Of a stretch of DNA of 64,000 bases, positions 40,001 to 48,758 are shown one piece after another. The notes beneath the pieces were generated by a model, which was not told the origin of the DNA, made no database searches, and saw only the letters and a list, made by a program, of their open reading frames with translations. Each line of letters starts with the position of its first letter. Within the stretch, counting starts at the first letter, position 1. The DNA comes from an uncultured Nocardiaceae bacterium. GTDB lineage: Bacteria > Actinomycetota > Actinomycetes > Mycobacteriales > Mycobacteriaceae. The stretch spans positions 1 to 64,000 of the forward strand of contig CAKZIX010000029.1 in the NCBI GenBank assembly GCA_936936565.1, given 5' to 3'. The position numbers were made by a program, and so were the translations under genes.

Positions 40001-40717
40001 ATGAGGGTGACAGGACGGCTGGCGGGCGCGTTCGCGGCCGCCGCGGTGGCGTGCAGCCTGCTCAGCGGCTGCGGCGACGATTCGGACTCGGCGTCCACAG
40101 CGACGACGACTGCGGCCGGCGCCACGACGACGGCCGCCAAGGCGACGTCCACCCGCAAGATGGCGCCGAAGACGACCACCGAGGCACCGAGCGGACCGAA
40201 CTACACGATCGCCGACTACATCCAGGAGGCGCGCCTCGAGGAGACGCCGATTCAGCCGGGCACCCCCAATGCCCCGACGATCGACCTGCCGTTCCCGCCC
40301 GGCTGGGAGAACGCGGGCCAGGACACGCCGGACTGGGCGTACGGCGCGATCGTCTACACCGGACCGGAAGCCGCGACGTACACACCCAGTTTCATCGCAC
40401 TGCTGTCCAAGCTCGAGGGCAACGTCGACGCCCAGAAGCTCATCGACAGTGCCGGCGGCGAACTGCGCAATCTGCCGGGCTTCAAGCCGCTCACCGAGGG
40501 GAAGGTGACCACCCTGTCCGGTTTCCCCGCCTATCAACTCGGCGGCACCTTCACCAAGGACGGCGGCACCTATCTGGTGGCACAGAAGACCACCGTGATT
40601 CCGGGGCGCGACGGGATGTACATCCTGCAGATCAACGCCGACGGCACCGAGGATCAGTTCGACATCATCGGCGCCGCCACGCAGGTGATCGACGACCAGA
40701 CCAAGATCACGCCGTAA
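40001..40717 (+). CDS. LpqN/LpqT-family lipoprotein
   Basis: 238 residues with a lipoprotein signal and lipobox LLSGC (Cys near 27), a Thr/Ala-rich linker (about 30-62) and a LpqN/LpqT domain: TIADYIQEARLEETPIQPG, DLPFPPGWENAG, YTPSFIALLSKLEGNVDAQKL and AQKTTVIPGRDGMYILQIN. These mycolata surface lipoproteins are linked to envelope biogenesis and mycolate transport; the exact role is unknown. RBS AGGAGGA precedes the ATG. Divergent from the TerD-VWA gene; the 3' end overlaps the SARP gene by 11 bp. Confidence 0.85.
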   Translation: MRVTGRLAGAFAAAAVACSLLSGCGDDSDSASTATTTAAGATTTAAKATSTRKMAPKTTTEAPSGPNYTIADYIQEARLEETPIQPGTPNAPTIDLPFPPGWENAGQDTPDWAYGAIVYTGPEAATYTPSFIALLSKLEGNVDAQKLIDSAGGELRNLPGFKPLTEGKVTTLSGFPAYQLGGTFTKDGGTYLVAQKTTVIPGRDGMYILQINADGTEDQFDIIGAATQVIDDQTKITP

Positions 40718-42587
40718 TCACGCGGTGCAACGGCCGCCGCGCCGTGCGCGCGTCCACCGGTACCGCACAGGCGTCGAGCGCCTTGCGCGCGAGCGCGGCC
40801 GCCTCGTCGTGCGCCCCGCGCCGCGCGGCGGCCTGCGCGGCCCGGTCGAGCAGCGCCACCGTCACCGCCGGCGCCAGCTCGGGACCCGCCAGCCAGGCAT
40901 GGTCGGCCGCCGCATCGGCTTCGTCGACGCATTCGGCCAGCAGCGCATGCAGGCGCAGCCGCTCGCGGGTGGACAGCGCCGCCGCGACCGCGTCGCGCTC
41001 GAGCGGGATGCGGAACCGATAGTGCCCGGGCAGGGCACTGACGAATCCGTCGCGCCGCGCGGGCTCGAGCTGATCGGCAATCGTGCCGGCGTCGGTACCG
41101 AGCGCGCGGGCCAGCACCGCGACGCGAGCCTCCGGCCCGACCAGTGCCGCCGTGGCCAGCGCTGCCCGGGTCGGGCGCGGGAGCTCGGCGAGCCGGCGGC
41201 GCACTGCGCTGGCCACCGCCTCGGGGACGCCCTCGCCAGCGCTGCGCGCCAGCTCTCGGACGTAGAACGCGGTGCCGCCGCTACGCGCCAGGATGCCACC
41301 CACGACCGCGTCGGATGCCGGCCCGGCCCGGCGCACCAGATCCGCGAGCACCGGCGCGGGCAGCGCGCGCAATTCGATTACCGTCGCGGGGGCGCGGCCG
41401 AGCAGCCGGTCGAACGCCGAGCGGCGCACCGGCTCGCCCACCCCGCCGTCGGACCAGGCGACCACAATCACGATCGGCCGCGCCGCGATGCTCGCCGCCA
41501 GCGCCTCGACGGCCGTGCGCACGCTCGCCGGGCTGCGATGGAGGTCGTCGACGACGACCAGCTGCGGGCGGTCACCGCCGGCCGAATCCGCAGTGGCCGA
41601 GCCGAATCCGCGCGCCCGCGCGCGTTCTGCGGCCGCGGTGAGCAGTGCGCTCTTGCCGGCCCCCGAGCCTCCGGTCACCACGACGAGCTGGCCGTAGCCG
41701 GCCAGCGCATCGTCGAGCACCGCGTCGACCAGGGCCAGCTCGCGCTCGCGCCCGCACAACCGCGGCCCGCCGGACCGCACCACCGCCGGTTCCGGAGACC
41801 AATTCAGATGTTTTGCACCGCAACGTATTCCATCGGCGAGATCCCGTAACGCGGCGCCCGGCGACACGCCGAGCTCGCGGTGCAGCACGGCGCGCACGCG
41901 GTCGTAGGCGAGCAAGGCGTCGACCGGGCGCTCCGCGCGGTAGAGCGCCAGCATCAGCTGCGCCCACAGCCGCTCGCGCAGCGGGTGCGCGGCCACCTGC
42001 GCCTCGAGATCGGTGATCAATTCGCGGTCGAGCCCCACCCGCAGACCCGCCTCGAAACGAGCCTCCGTCGCGTCCAACCGGATCGCGTCCAGGCGCTCGG
42101 ATTCGGCGAACGCGAACTGCGCGTCCCGGAAATCGGCCAGCGCACGCCCGCGCCACAGCTCCTCGGCGGCCAGCAACGACCGCTGCGCGCCCGCCGCGTC
42201 GCCGCGCGCCAGCTCCGCGCGCCCGCGCGTCACCAGCGCCTCGAACATCCGGACGTCGAGGCTGTCCGCGCCGAGTTCGAGCCGGTACCCGCAGGGGGTG
42301 GTCACCAATCGCCGAGGTTCTTCCGTGACAACGGATTCCAGCAATCGACGCAAGTTCGCAACGTAGGCGCGCAACGACGCGGCGGCCTTCGGCGGCGGCG
42401 CGTCGTCCCACACCAGCGCGATGAGCCTGTCGAAGGAGACCACCGAATCGGCAGCCAGCAGCAACACCGCGAGAACGGCGCGCTGCTTGGTGCCCCCGAT
42501 CGACAAGACAGAACCGCTCCGCGACACCTCCATCGTCCCGAGCAGCCGGTACTCCAACGGCCTCCGTTCGCTGGCCAAAAGCGACAA
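40707..42587 (-). CDS. SARP-type regulator with AAA ATPase domain
   Basis: 626 residues. An OmpR-like winged helix (about 10-95: YRLLGTMEVSRSGS ... GTKQRAVLAVLLLAADSVVS) is followed by a bacterial transcriptional-activator (BTAD) domain (about 100-245, ending LHRELGVSPGAALRDL). An ATPase domain has Walker A VVVTGGSGAGKSALLTAAAE and Walker B QLVVVDDLHRSP, and the C-terminus is helical. This is the AfsR/EmbR-related arrangement. The start is uncertain: TTG at 42587 is the first possible codon, and another TTG at 42557, with GGAGG just upstream, would give the canonical N-terminus LEYRLLG. Targets unknown. Confidence 0.8.
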   Translation of the reverse strand: MSLLASERRPLEYRLLGTMEVSRSGSVLSIGGTKQRAVLAVLLLAADSVVSFDRLIALVWDDAPPPKAAASLRAYVANLRRLLESVVTEEPRRLVTTPCGYRLELGADSLDVRMFEALVTRGRAELARGDAAGAQRSLLAAEELWRGRALADFRDAQFAFAESERLDAIRLDATEARFEAGLRVGLDRELITDLEAQVAAHPLRERLWAQLMLALYRAERPVDALLAYDRVRAVLHRELGVSPGAALRDLADGIRCGAKHLNWSPEPAVVRSGGPRLCGRERELALVDAVLDDALAGYGQLVVVTGGSGAGKSALLTAAAERARARGFGSATADSAGGDRPQLVVVDDLHRSPASVRTAVEALAASIAARPIVIVVAWSDGGVGEPVRRSAFDRLLGRAPATVIELRALPAPVLADLVRRAGPASDAVVGGILARSGGTAFYVRELARSAGEGVPEAVASAVRRRLAELPRPTRAALATAALVGPEARVAVLARALGTDAGTIADQLEPARRDGFVSALPGHYRFRIPLERDAVAAALSTRERLRLHALLAECVDEADAAADHAWLAGPELAPAVTVALLDRAAQAAARRGAHDEAAALARKALDACAVPVDARTARRPLHRVITA

Positions 42588-42673
42588 ACCACGTTATTTC
42601 CAACCGAATTCCAACACGCCGGAGTTAGCGTTCGCAGCCCGATTCACCAACTTGTAGCCCTTCGGAGGATCCC

Positions 42674-43336
42674 GTGAATCAGCCCCCGTTCAATCCGCCG
42701 GGGCCGCCGTACCCGCAGCAGCCCGGGCAGCCGTACCCGGGTCAGCCCGGACAGCCCTACCCGCAGCAGCCTTACCCGCAACAACCGGGAACCTACGGGG
42801 CGCCGCCCCCGCGCAAGTCGCGCAAGGGCCTGTGGATCGGCATCGCCCTGGCAGCCGTCCTGCTGGTCGGCGCGCTCGTCGCGATCGGCGTCGTCGCGGT
42901 GACCATCGGCAACTCGAGCGACCTCGAAGCCGGCAAGTGCGTGGAGTTCAGCTCACTGTCGCAGAACGCCGCCGACAGCAAATACGAGATCAAGGACTGC
43001 TCGGACGACGCCGCCACGTTCGAGGTGGCCAGCAAGACCGAGGGCACGGCCACCTGCAACGAGAACGATCTCACCTACACCCTCGTCGAGAAGAACGACA
43101 CCGCCAAGGTGCAGGAGACCGTGTGCATGGTGCCGAATCTGAAGGAAGGCAAGTGCTACGTCCACCAGGACGACGGTCGCTTCGTCGTCTCCGGCTGCGA
43201 GGCCGCCGACGCGGCCAAGGTGGTCAAGCGGGTCGACGGCAAGGCCGACGAATCCCTGTGCGCGGAGTACCCGCCGGATTCCGCGGTGACATACCAGAAG
43301 CCGGCGCGCACCTACTGCGCGGTGATCGGCGGCTGA
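42674..43336 (+). CDS. Proline-rich single-pass protein, LppU/SCO3897-like
   Basis: 220 residues. A cytosolic Pro/Gln/Gly-rich N-terminus (repeats of PGQPYP and PQQPYPQQ, residues 8-46) is followed by one membrane segment (about 52-74) and an extracytoplasmic domain with eight Cys, spaced for disulfides (GKCVEFSS, IKDCSDD, GTATCNEN, ETVCMVP, GKCYVH, VSGCEAAD, SLCAEY, RTYCAVIGG). The pattern matches LppU-like actinobacterial proteins of unknown function. GTG start with GGAGGA 5 nt upstream. The end overlaps the convergent P450 gene by 25 bp. Confidence 0.7.
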   Translation: MNQPPFNPPGPPYPQQPGQPYPGQPGQPYPQQPYPQQPGTYGAPPPRKSRKGLWIGIALAAVLLVGALVAIGVVAVTIGNSSDLEAGKCVEFSSLSQNAADSKYEIKDCSDDAATFEVASKTEGTATCNENDLTYTLVEKNDTAKVQETVCMVPNLKEGKCYVHQDDGRFVVSGCEAADAAKVVKRVDGKADESLCAEYPPDSAVTYQKPARTYCAVIGG

Positions 43337-44751
43337 CGCCGCCGCAGCACGAGTGGCGCGTTGTCCCGCGGGAACGGCAACGACGAATAGCCCCAAGGGA
43401 TCTCGTAGTCGTCGGGTAACCGCCACTCGAAGTTGCGCAGCATCGCATCGAGCACGGTTTTCGCCTCGTGCACGCCGAAATGCATGCCGATGCATTTGTG
43501 CGCACCGGCACCGAACGGCAGCCATGCGCACCGGTGCGATTTGTCCTCACGCCGGTGCTCGGCGAACCGTTCCGGATCGAAACGCTCCGGTTCGGACCAC
43601 AATTCGGGCAGCAAGTGGTTTCCCCATTGGGCGACGAGCACGAGTGTGTCTGCCGGCAAGTGATATCCGAGCAATTCGGTGTCGCGCACCGTGCGCCGGA
43701 CGAATCCGGGCACCGGCGGCACCAGCCGCAGCGATTCCTTGATGACCAAGTCGAGCGTGTGCAATTGCTCGAGGCCATGCAAGTCGACCGAATCCGCATC
43801 GCGGGCAAGCGATTCCGCGCGTGCCCGGTCCTGCCATTCCGGATGCTTGCCGAGGAAATACGCCGCCGCCGTGGTGGCGATGGTCGTGGTGTCGTGTGCC
43901 GCCATGATCAAGAAGATCATGTGGTTGACGATGTCGGCATCGTCGAACTGTTCGCCGGTCTCGGTTTGCGCGTGGCACAGCGCCGAGAAGAAGTCGGCCT
44001 CCACCGATTTCCGCTTGGCCGGGATCATGCGATAGAAGTACTCCTCCAACACTTGTCGCCCGCGTAGGCCCTTGCGCCATTTTCCGAACGGGACCGGGTG
44101 GCGCACGATCGACAGTCCGGCGTGCAGGCAGTCGACGAATGCGTCGTTGAGCCGGTCCCGTTCGGCACCCACCTCGGTGTCCATGAAGATCTCGCCCGCC
44201 ACCTCGAGGGTGAGATCTTTGACCGTCGGATACAACGGCAGCGGCCGATCCACGGGCCATTGCGCCACCACACCACGCACCAGTCCGGCGAGGTTGGCGA
44301 AGTACGCCTCCAGGCGGCTGCGGGTGAACGCCTGCTGCATCAGCCGGCGGTGGAACATGTGCTCGTCGAACTGCAGCATGAGCAATCCGCGGTGGAAGAA
44401 CGGGCCGCCGTAGTAGTCCCAGCCCTGCCCGAAAGCGCGTTCCTTGTTGCTCATCACGATGGCGGTGGCTTCCGGACCGGCCACGGTGATCGTCGGCTGC
44501 CCGAGCGGGCGCGAATAGGACACTGGGCCCAGGCGCCGGTAGGTGTCCAGTTGCGACGCCGGACCCCAGCGCAACCACTTGAGCGCCGGTCCGAGGTACG
44601 GCAGCCCGCGGTCGCTGGGAATCTGGCGCAGCCCGCTGCCTGCGGGTGGCGCCGGGGCCTGCGGGGTGAGCAGCGCCGCGCGCCGTAACACCGCGTCGAC
44701 CGGATTACGATCGGGAATCTCGAACAGGCGCGAATTCTCGACGACGACCAC
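43312..44751 (-). CDS. Cytochrome P450, CYP136-like
   Basis: 479 residues. The I-helix oxygen-binding motif is MAAHDTTTIATTAAAYFLGK, the K-helix ExxR is VIKESLRLVPPVPGFVRR, and the haem-binding loop is WLPFGAGAHKCIGMHFG (thiolate Cys). An N-terminal proline-rich segment precedes the fold. Divergence from a TetR gene mirrors Rv3058c-cyp136 of M. tuberculosis, which supports a CYP136-type assignment, but the substrate is unknown (sterol or fatty-acid-like). The GTG start has a strong RBS (GGAGG). The palindrome in the 56-bp gap suggests control by the adjacent TetR. Confidence 0.8.
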   Translation of the reverse strand: MVVVENSRLFEIPDRNPVDAVLRRAALLTPQAPAPPAGSGLRQIPSDRGLPYLGPALKWLRWGPASQLDTYRRLGPVSYSRPLGQPTITVAGPEATAIVMSNKERAFGQGWDYYGGPFFHRGLLMLQFDEHMFHRRLMQQAFTRSRLEAYFANLAGLVRGVVAQWPVDRPLPLYPTVKDLTLEVAGEIFMDTEVGAERDRLNDAFVDCLHAGLSIVRHPVPFGKWRKGLRGRQVLEEYFYRMIPAKRKSVEADFFSALCHAQTETGEQFDDADIVNHMIFLIMAAHDTTTIATTAAAYFLGKHPEWQDRARAESLARDADSVDLHGLEQLHTLDLVIKESLRLVPPVPGFVRRTVRDTELLGYHLPADTLVLVAQWGNHLLPELWSEPERFDPERFAEHRREDKSHRCAWLPFGAGAHKCIGMHFGVHEAKTVLDAMLRNFEWRLPDDYEIPWGYSSLPFPRDNAPLVLRRRQPPITAQ

Positions 44752-44769
44752 GGCGACCTCCTCGTCGCT

Positions 44770-44792
44770 GTAATGTTCAGCACGTACTTTAC
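44770..44792. promoter_or_regulatory. 23-bp imperfect palindrome between P450 and TetR genes
   Basis: Half-sites GTAAnGTnC and GnACnTTAC face each other about a 5-bp centre in the 56-bp divergent promoter region. A likely operator for the adjacent TetR regulator controlling both genes. Confidence 0.5.
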
Positions 44793-44807
44793 GCCGGGAG
44801 GTGTGAG

Positions 44808-45458
44808 ATGGGCAACACTGCGGCGCGGCGGCGTGGCCGCCCGCCCGGCCCGCCCGTCGACGCGGCCGCGCGTCGCGAGGAACTGCTCGACGCCGCCGAA
44901 CGCGTCATCGCCGAACGCGGGCCGGTTCCGGCGCTGGCCGATGTCGCTGCGGCGGCGGGATACGCACGCACTGCGATCTACGCCGCCTTCGGCGACCAGC
45001 ACGCCCTCGTGCACGCACTGGCGGCAAGGCACACCGACGCGATCATCGAACGCACCAATCTCGTACTGGCCCAAGAGTTTCCGCTGCGCGATCTGCTCCC
45101 GGAGGTGATCGACGTGTTCTGCGCGTTCGTCGAGGCGAATCCCGACCTGCACCGCACGCTCATGCTCGACATCGAAGTGGGCGGCCGGCCGATGATGCGC
45201 CGCTCCACCGACTGGGCATCCGGCGTGCTGACGGTCGTCCTCGCGCGGTGCCGACTGCCGGGACAGCCGGCCCGGCCGTGGGCGGCCGCGATGGTCGGCG
45301 CAATCATCGCCGCCACCGAGGACTGGATCGCCGACCCCGAACGCGGTCCGCGCGCCGCGCTCGTCGCCGACCTCACCGCCCTGTTCCTGCCGACGTTCGA
45401 GGCCATCGGCGTCGCCGACCTGCCGGGCCCGTTCGCCGCCGCATTACCTGCGAGGTAA
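44808..45458 (+). CDS. TetR-family repressor
   Basis: 216 residues. A basic N-terminal tail (ARRRGRPPGPP) is followed by the TetR helix-turn-helix VPALADVAAAAGYARTAIYAAFG (about 39-62) and a ligand-binding C-terminal domain. RBS GGGAGG lies 7 nt before the ATG. It is divergent from the P450 gene, and the shared gap contains a 23-bp palindrome. It probably represses the P450 and itself until a hydrophobic ligand binds; this is inferred from the arrangement and from the Rv3058c/cyp136 parallel. Confidence 0.85.
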   Translation: MGNTAARRRGRPPGPPVDAAARREELLDAAERVIAERGPVPALADVAAAAGYARTAIYAAFGDQHALVHALAARHTDAIIERTNLVLAQEFPLRDLLPEVIDVFCAFVEANPDLHRTLMLDIEVGGRPMMRRSTDWASGVLTVVLARCRLPGQPARPWAAAMVGAIIAATEDWIADPERGPRAALVADLTALFLPTFEAIGVADLPGPFAAALPAR

Positions 45459-45482
45459 TCGCCGTACCACACGCGGCGCACC

Positions 45483-45488
45483 TACGCT
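45483..45488 (+). promoter_or_regulatory. -10 box TACGCT, leaderless start at 45496
   Basis: TANNNT element 7 nt before the ATG of the XRE regulator. Confidence 0.45.
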
Positions 45489-45495
45489 GGGCGCC

Positions 45496-46281
45496 ATGAC
45501 CACCATCGCGCCCGACCAGCCCGTCGGGGTGCTGCTGCGCCATTGGCGCGAGCGGCGCCGGATGAGCCAGCTCGATCTGGCGCTGGCCACCGAAGTATCC
45601 GCGCGCCACGTCAGCTTTGTGGAGACCGGGCGATCCAAACCCACCCGCACCATGCTGCTCAAGCTCAGCGAACAGCTGGACATCCCACTGCGCGAACGCA
45701 ATTCATTGCTGCTGGCGGGCGGCTTCGCGCCCGCCTACCCGCAGCACGAGCTGGCCGACATTCCGCTGCCGGCCGTCACCGACGCCATCGGCAAGATCCT
45801 CGACGGCCACCTGCCCTACCCCGCGTTGGTCGTCGACCGGCACTGGTCGATGGTCGATGCCAACGCCGCGGTCGGGGCACTCACCGCAGGCGTTGCTCCC
45901 GAGCTGCTGGAACCGCCGGTCAACGTGCTGCGGTTGTCGCTGCACCCCGCCGGGCTGGCCTCGCGGATCGGCAACCTCGCGCAGTGGCGCGCACACGTAC
46001 TGGACCGCCTGTCCCGTCAGGTGCTGACGACCGGTGACCCGAAATTGGCTGCGCTGCACAAGGAATTGCGCGAGTACCCCGGCGGCGACGACCACAACTA
46101 CGACACCCGCGCGCTCGTGGTGCCGCTGCGCATCGACGAGTACGCCTTCTTCAGCACCACCACCGTCTTCGGCACGCCGCTGGACGTGACGCTCGCCGAA
46201 CTCGCCATCGAGGCGTTCTATCCTGCCGACGAGCAGACGACGGCAGCGTTCGCCCGGGTTGCCGGGACGGGAGTTAACTAG
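45496..46281 (+). CDS. XRE-family regulator with MmyB-like ligand domain
   Basis: 261 residues. The helix-turn-helix is MSQLDLALATEVSARHVSFVE (about 24-44). A C-terminal MmyB-like/PAS-related domain (about 95-255) includes PYPALVVDRHWSMVDANAAV and FFSTTTVFGTPLDVTLAELAIEAFYPAD. The family comprises antibiotic-cluster-type regulators that bind a lipid-like ligand. Leaderless start. A 6-bp stem (46286-46301) follows the stop by 4 bp and may end its transcript before ndh. Target unknown; it is not obviously linked to its neighbours. Confidence 0.85.
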   Translation: MTTIAPDQPVGVLLRHWRERRRMSQLDLALATEVSARHVSFVETGRSKPTRTMLLKLSEQLDIPLRERNSLLLAGGFAPAYPQHELADIPLPAVTDAIGKILDGHLPYPALVVDRHWSMVDANAAVGALTAGVAPELLEPPVNVLRLSLHPAGLASRIGNLAQWRAHVLDRLSRQVLTTGDPKLAALHKELREYPGGDDHNYDTRALVVPLRIDEYAFFSTTTVFGTPLDVTLAELAIEAFYPADEQTTAAFARVAGTGVN

Positions 46282-46285
46282 CCGA

Positions 46286-46301
46286 CTACCGTTTGCGGTA
46301 G
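46286..46301 (+). terminator. Short hairpin between XRE gene and ndh
   Basis: CTACCG-TTTG-CGGTAG, a perfect 6-bp stem with 4-nt loop, 4 bp after the XRE stop and 31 bp before ndh. No T tract; it could equally be an operator-like site in the ndh promoter. Confidence 0.3.
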
Positions 46302-46332
46302 GTACCGACGCACTATTCGAGGAGCACGGCAA

Positions 46333-47829
46333 ATGAGCGTCCAGGCTGTCGAGCACAGGCATCGCGTCGTCGTCATCGGGTCCGGGTTCGGCGGACTCAC
46401 GGCCGCCAAGAAACTCAAGCGCGCCGATGTCGATGTCACGGTGATCGCCAAGACCACCCACCACCTGTTCCAGCCCCTGCTCTACCAGGTCGCCACGGGT
46501 GTGCTGTCGGTCGGCGAGATCGCTCCCGCCACGCGCGTCATCCTGGCCAAGCAGCGCAACGCCACCGTCATTCTCGGCGAGGTCACCGACATCGACCTCA
46601 CCGCCAAAACCGTCACCTCCAAGCTGCTCGACAAGGAAACCGTCACCCCGTACGACAGCCTGATCGTCGCCGCCGGTGCTCAGCAGTCCTACTTCGGCAA
46701 CGACCATTTCGCCCGCTTCGCCCCCGGCATGAAGACCATCGACGACGCGCTGGAGCTGCGCGGGCGCATCATCGGCGCCTTCGAGGCCGCCGAGATCGAA
46801 ACCGATCCGGCCGAGCGCGAGCGCCGCCTCACTTTCGTCGTCGTCGGCGCCGGGCCCACCGGTGTGGAGCTGGCCGGCCAGATCGCCGAGCTCGCCGACC
46901 GCACGCTGCGCGACGCGTTCCGCCACATCGACCCGCGCGAGGCGCGTGTCATCCTGCTCGACGCCGCGCCGGCGGTGCTGCCGCCCATGGGTCCGAAGCT
47001 GGGCGCCAAGGCGCAGCACACTCTCGAGAAGCTGGGCGTGGAGATCCAGCTCAACGCGATGGTCACCAACGTCGACTACGAGGGCATCACCGTCAAGGAG
47101 AAAGACGGCACCGAGCGGCGCATCCGGTGCGCGTGCAAGGTGTGGTCGGCCGGCGTGCAGGCCAGCCCGCTCGGCAAGATGGTTGCCGAACAGTCCGAGG
47201 GCACCGAGACCGACCGCGCCGGGCGCGTGCTCGTCGAGCCGGACCTCACGATCAAGGGCTACCCGTACGTGTTCGTCGTCGGCGACCTGTCGTCGGTGAA
47301 GGGCGTGCCCGGCATGTGCCAGCCCGCCATGCAGGGCGCCGCCTACGCCGCCAAGCACATCAAAGATCACCTCAAGGGCAAAGACATCCCGTCCGAGCGC
47401 AAGGCGTGGAAGTACTTCGACAAGGGTTCGATGGCCACGGTGTCGCGGTTCAACGCCGTCGCACAGGTCGGCAAGATCGAGTTCGCCGGCCTCCTCGGCT
47501 GGCTCACCTGGCTGTTCGTGCACCTCTACTACCTGGTCGGCCACAAGAACCGGTTCACCACCGTCGTGGCCTGGTTCATCACGTTCATCGGCCGCGGCCG
47601 CGGCCAGATGACCATTACCGGCCAGTGGATCTACGCACGTCTGGCAATCGAGAAAGCCGGGACCAACGCCCGCGAACTCACCAAACCACCGGCCGCCGAC
47701 GACCTCGTCGAGCCCGCCGGCGAATCGGACCCCCAACCCGACCTGAAGAAGTCGCCGGAAACGCCCGATGCCGCCGACGGTGCCGCCGCCTCGAACGCGC
47801 AGCCGAAGTCGCAAGCCAACGCCGGCTGA
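46333..47829 (+). CDS. ndh: Type II NADH dehydrogenase
   Basis: 498 residues, the non-proton-pumping NADH:menaquinone oxidoreductase of the membrane surface. The FAD-binding Rossmann motif is VVVIGSGFGGLTAAKKLK (near 12-29), the quinone-site region HHLFQPLLYQVATG, and the NADH-binding motif FVVVGAGPTGVELAGQIAEL (near 171-190). FVVGDLSSVKG precedes the membrane-anchoring C-terminal helices (AGLLGWLTWLFVHLYYLVGH, about 380-400). A Pro/Ala-rich tail of about 45 residues ends the protein. RBS GAGGAG precedes the ATG. Proximity to the urease cluster matches M. tuberculosis Rv1854c. Confidence 0.93.
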   Translation: MSVQAVEHRHRVVVIGSGFGGLTAAKKLKRADVDVTVIAKTTHHLFQPLLYQVATGVLSVGEIAPATRVILAKQRNATVILGEVTDIDLTAKTVTSKLLDKETVTPYDSLIVAAGAQQSYFGNDHFARFAPGMKTIDDALELRGRIIGAFEAAEIETDPAERERRLTFVVVGAGPTGVELAGQIAELADRTLRDAFRHIDPREARVILLDAAPAVLPPMGPKLGAKAQHTLEKLGVEIQLNAMVTNVDYEGITVKEKDGTERRIRCACKVWSAGVQASPLGKMVAEQSEGTETDRAGRVLVEPDLTIKGYPYVFVVGDLSSVKGVPGMCQPAMQGAAYAAKHIKDHLKGKDIPSERKAWKYFDKGSMATVSRFNAVAQVGKIEFAGLLGWLTWLFVHLYYLVGHKNRFTTVVAWFITFIGRGRGQMTITGQWIYARLAIEKAGTNARELTKPPAADDLVEPAGESDPQPDLKKSPETPDAADGAAASNAQPKSQANAG

Positions 47830-47874
47830 CGCCGCCGTCCAACCCTCCTCGACACCAGCACAATCCGACATACG

Positions 47875-47936
47875 CGACGAGTGTGCCGACATGGCGGACA
47901 AGCGGCCGAAATCCCGCCACTACGACACACTCGCCG
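47875..47936. repeat. Inverted repeat between convergent ndh and ureD
   Basis: Arms of 23 nt (47875-47897 and 47914-47936) pair at 18 positions around a 16-nt loop, in a 223-bp gap between two gene ends. It probably acts as a bidirectional terminator, or is a copy of a dispersed palindromic element. Nothing else is visible in the gap. Confidence 0.5.
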
Positions 47937-48052
47937 GCACCGGCCGGGCGAGAGCCCGGCCGGCCGGCAGGAGTAGCAGGGTCCAGGCCGCGACGGCGCC
48001 GATGTGCGCAGCACCTAGGGCACGCCCGGATACGTCCCCGCGATCGATGGCG

Positions 48053-48721
48053 TCACTCCTCTGGTAACGCCGCATAATCCGACAGACGAGCGCCGGTCCA
48101 CGTAGCGAGGGTGCCGCCGCCGGCGAGCGGGAGCCGCGCGAAGTCCAGGGTTGCCTGCACCGCCCGGGTGTCGGGGTAGCGGAACTCGCTGACGACGGCG
48201 CGTGGGGCACCGACGAGGTCGTCGGCGACGGTGCCCGGCCCGAGCTCGAGCCGGTGATGCACCAACGGGACCTCGCCCATGTTCACCAGCAGCTCGCCGC
48301 TCCAGCGGCCGTCGCGTTCGCCCGCGCGGCCCACCTGCGCGCGTTCGACGATGCGCACCGTCGCGGCCGGGTCGATCTCGGCGAACACGGCCGAATCGTG
48401 TTGTCCCGCGCCGGCAATCACTGTCGGATGCGGATCCAGATCGAGCGTGCCGCCGGCGGCGACATCGATCCGCCAGTGCGCCGCCGAGGCCAGCGCGTGC
48501 CGGCCGGGCAACGCGATGCCGGCCGCGACGGTGCGCACGCGCAGGACCGCCCCGGGGCCTACACACAGGGTGATTTCGATCGTGTCGCCACCGAGAGGCG
48601 TTGCGGCCGTTCCGATCACATGCACGGTGTCGGCGCCGGTGAGCCGCGCGTCGAGGCCGCCGACTGCCTGGATACGCGGGCTGCGCCCCGCCTGCGCGAG
48701 GATCCGCAACCGAGTCAGCAC
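48053..48721 (-). CDS. ureD: Urease accessory protein UreD
   Basis: 222 residues of the UreD/UreH family, the scaffold that binds apo-urease and recruits UreF-UreG for nickel delivery. Recognised by TPLGGDTIEITLCVGPGAVL, ALASAAHWRIDVAAGGTLDL and RIVERAQVGRAGERDGRW. It is shorter than many homologues, as in mycobacteria. GTG start at 48721. Last gene of the ureABCFGD operon, 37 bp after ureG. Confidence 0.88.
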   Translation of the reverse strand: MLTRLRILAQAGRSPRIQAVGGLDARLTGADTVHVIGTAATPLGGDTIEITLCVGPGAVLRVRTVAAGIALPGRHALASAAHWRIDVAAGGTLDLDPHPTVIAGAGQHDSAVFAEIDPAATVRIVERAQVGRAGERDGRWSGELLVNMGEVPLVHHRLELGPGTVADDLVGAPRAVVSEFRYPDTRAVQATLDFARLPLAGGGTLATWTGARLSDYAALPEE

Positions 48722-48758
48722 GACACATCCACCGGTATCTCGTGTCCGCCCGACAGGG

